A stretch of DNA of 64,000 nt from Nostoc sp. JL34 (GTDB lineage: Bacteria > Cyanobacteriota > Cyanobacteriia > Cyanobacteriales > Nostocaceae): contig NZ_JABXKQ010000022.1 of assembly GCF_017114945.1 (NCBI RefSeq), positions 1-64,000 of the forward strand, read 5' to 3'. This document shows, in pieces, positions 62,460 to 64,000 of the stretch (position 1 is the first letter of the stretch; the number at the start of each line of letters is the position of its first letter). A program made the translations under genes and the position numbers. The notes below the pieces were generated by a model that saw only the letters and a list, made by a program, of their open reading frames with translations, ran no database searches and had not been told where the DNA came from.

Positions 62460-62966
62460 TTAACCGCCTGTAAAGGCGTTCCACAGGATTCTAATTAGGA
62501 TCACGGGCAACGCTACTAAAACAATAGAGATTAGCAACAATCCAAGCAAAACGGCAAAGATAAACCACCTATCTGCACTCTTTTGCTCGCTAGGAAACTT
62601 TAAGTACTCTTCTAATAGCTTGATATTATTAGTGTTAGCTTTCCAGGCAAAATCAAAAAAGTCTCCCAAAACTGGGACAGTACCTACCAAGCCATCAATG
62701 ATTACATTCAAAACCATTTTACCTAAAGTGGCTCTAGAGACACCCAGTCGTGCTGCTTCTAGGATGATGTAGCAAGAAAACATCACTCCCAAAAAATCAC
62801 CACCAATAGGTATGAGTCCTAAAATTGGATCTAGACCAAAACCAATCTTTGTACCAGGAATGGTAATAACATTATCTAGCAGCCGACTCAACTGACGCAG
62901 GCGCTTTAAGGTGGGTACTTTGGCATCAGGTTCAATCATCGAAAATCGAGGAGGAGAATCAGACAT
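62460..62966 (-). CDS. DUF4112 membrane protein
   Basis: A 168-residue protein with the family pattern LDNVITIPGTKIGFGLDPILGLIPIGGDFLG, then a hydrophobic region and VPVLGDFFDFAWKAN. A C-terminal helix is at about 138-160. Function unknown. First gene of a likely pair with the hydrolase. The upstream YihY-family gene ends 87 bp before its start. Confidence 0.82.
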   Translation of the reverse strand: MSDSPPRFSMIEPDAKVPTLKRLRQLSRLLDNVITIPGTKIGFGLDPILGLIPIGGDFLGVMFSCYIILEAARLGVSRATLGKMVLNVIIDGLVGTVPVLGDFFDFAWKANTNNIKLLEEYLKFPSEQKSADRWFIFAVLLGLLLISIVLVALPVILIRILWNAFTGG

Positions 62967-63053
62967 AAAAGCGATCGCTAACTTTGTATTGAATCGTTAG
63001 ATATTCTACTCCCCTACTGAGCTGTTGCAAAAATTTTCTCAAGGATTTACTAA

Positions 63054-63953
63054 TTAATATTTTTCGTTAGATTGCGACTGCGCTTTTAAGCGCATATCTT
63101 CGCCGACAGTCACGTTCAACTGGTCGCCGATCAACAGAACAGCAGCGCTCATCGACAGCCAGAGCATTAAAACTATCACAGCTCCTACAGCACCATATAC
63201 TTTATTATAATTGCCAAAATTCGCCACATACAGCCTAAATAGGGCAGACAACATTGCCCAAAAAACAGCTGCTAAAATTGCTCCAGGCATCATTGGTGTG
63301 CCAGAGTTCCACTTGCTTGGGCCATAGCGATAGACGAAGCTAAAGGCGACAGCAACAATACTTAAAGCCAAAGGCCAGCGTAACAGTAGCCAAAGATGCA
63401 ACAAAAAGATCAAAGAACTATTTTCGCGCACTACTATTCCCAATAGCCAGTCGCTGGTAAACACTGAGAGAGAAGCCAATACTAAAAGCAACATAGTACC
63501 AACTGTTAATCCCAGAGAGACAAGCTTGGCTTTCCAAAAGGGGCGGATGTTTTCTGGAGAAATTTGATGGATTTGGTCAAGGGCTGTCATAGCGGTATTT
63601 ACCGCCCCAGAAGCAGTCCAAATTGCTAATACAAAGCTCAGAGAAAACAAACCGCTGTTTTTGGAGTTGGTAATTTCTGTGGTAGCAAAATCACGAATCA
63701 GATCCAGTGCTTCTTCAGGTAAGACTTGACTTAGTTGCACCGCCAGTTGTCTAAAGGTAGCTTGTAAAGATTCTGCCAATAAGCCAATGGCTGTGATCAA
63801 AGCAAGAATTGCTGGAAACAGCGATAGCATGGCATTGAAGGCGATTTCCGAGGCAAGTCCCAAAAGTCGCCTTTCGATTGTTCTAGAAAAAGTTTTTTTG
63901 AGTGTGCGCCAATTCAGGTGGCGAAAGAAGCGAAAAAAACGAGTCTTTGGCAT
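63054..63953 (-). CDS. YihY/virulence factor BrkB family membrane protein
   Basis: A 299-residue integral membrane protein with about six helices. The conserved start of the fold, LGLASEIAFNAMLSLFPAILALITAIGLL, is followed by SLSFVLAIWTASGAVNTAM and the C-terminal YGAVGAVIVLMLWLSMSAAVLLIGDQLN. Despite its old name it is not an RNase. Transport of lipids or solutes has been suggested for relatives. Start ATG at 63953; it is complete within the window. Confidence 0.9.
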   Translation of the reverse strand: MPKTRFFRFFRHLNWRTLKKTFSRTIERRLLGLASEIAFNAMLSLFPAILALITAIGLLAESLQATFRQLAVQLSQVLPEEALDLIRDFATTEITNSKNSGLFSLSFVLAIWTASGAVNTAMTALDQIHQISPENIRPFWKAKLVSLGLTVGTMLLLVLASLSVFTSDWLLGIVVRENSSLIFLLHLWLLLRWPLALSIVAVAFSFVYRYGPSKWNSGTPMMPGAILAAVFWAMLSALFRLYVANFGNYNKVYGAVGAVIVLMLWLSMSAAVLLIGDQLNVTVGEDMRLKAQSQSNEKY

Positions 63954-64000
63954 AATTTAGAGTTAAAACTGGTTAAGTTTCTTAACTACTGTGCCAAATT

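Overview
The window is chromosomal DNA from a filamentous, probably heterocyst-forming cyanobacterium of the Nostoc/Anabaena type. It carries photosystem II genes (psbB, psbT), the chlorophyll cyclase factor ycf54, a GGPP synthase, bilin-binding photoreceptor domains, many GCGATCGC (HIP1) octamers, heptameric short tandem repeats and dispersed G-rich intergenic repeats. Product assignments rest on reading motifs and family resemblance by eye; no database search was run.

Layout. 0-5 kb: an RND efflux pump and its membrane fusion protein. 5-16 kb: an HD-domain protein and a peptide-type ABC transporter whose permease dppC (+) is separated from dppB-dppA (-) by an accessory block. That block holds a 21-bp tandem repeat array, two translationally coupled P-loop ATPases (one membrane-anchored, one with a VMAP-type HTH), an exported protein and a nuclease-fold protein. 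16-21 kb: psbB-psbT, ribosomal protein S1 with a decapeptide-repeat tail, and a HAD hydrolase. 21.9-23.3 kb: an LSDAT (TRPM-type SLOG) sensor gene followed 9 bp later by a DUF4231/SLATT two-helix membrane protein, a predicted nucleotide-sensing defence module. 23.7-32 kb: housekeeping genes (AI-2E family permease, NUDIX, folD, crtE, a PAP2-like protein, ycf54, pdxJ) among dispersed repeats. 32-47 kb: three large orphan histidine kinases with near-identical transmitter modules. One fuses a Ser/Thr kinase and a STAND-like ATPase, one has a Cache sensor, and one is a predicted three-bilin photoreceptor. Among them lie a K+ channel, an ArsA/Get3-like ATPase and a decayed antitoxin-like gene.

47.6-54.5 kb is the most striking part. 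dnaN and dnaA lie on the same strand and frame a two-gene short-Argonaute system. Its effector has a DUF4365 nuclease domain plus an APAZ region and overlaps by 11 nt a MID-PIWI protein lacking the catalytic tetrad, which is the SPARDA arrangement. Between the effector gene and dnaA lies a 423-bp AT-rich gap with five DnaA-box-like sites, a good candidate for oriC. A palindromic 84-bp repeat lies upstream of dnaN. 54.8-64 kb: an HtrA-type protease, peptide deformylase, a short MITE, an RCK-membrane-RCK ion-channel-like protein, D-Ala-D-Ala ligase, and membrane or hydrolase genes up to a YihY/BrkB family protein at the right edge.

The window therefore mixes core cell-cycle, photosynthesis and cofactor genes with at least two predicted NTP- or nucleic-acid-triggered immunity systems (SPARDA and LSDAT-SLATT) and a third possible conflict locus (the ATPase pair).
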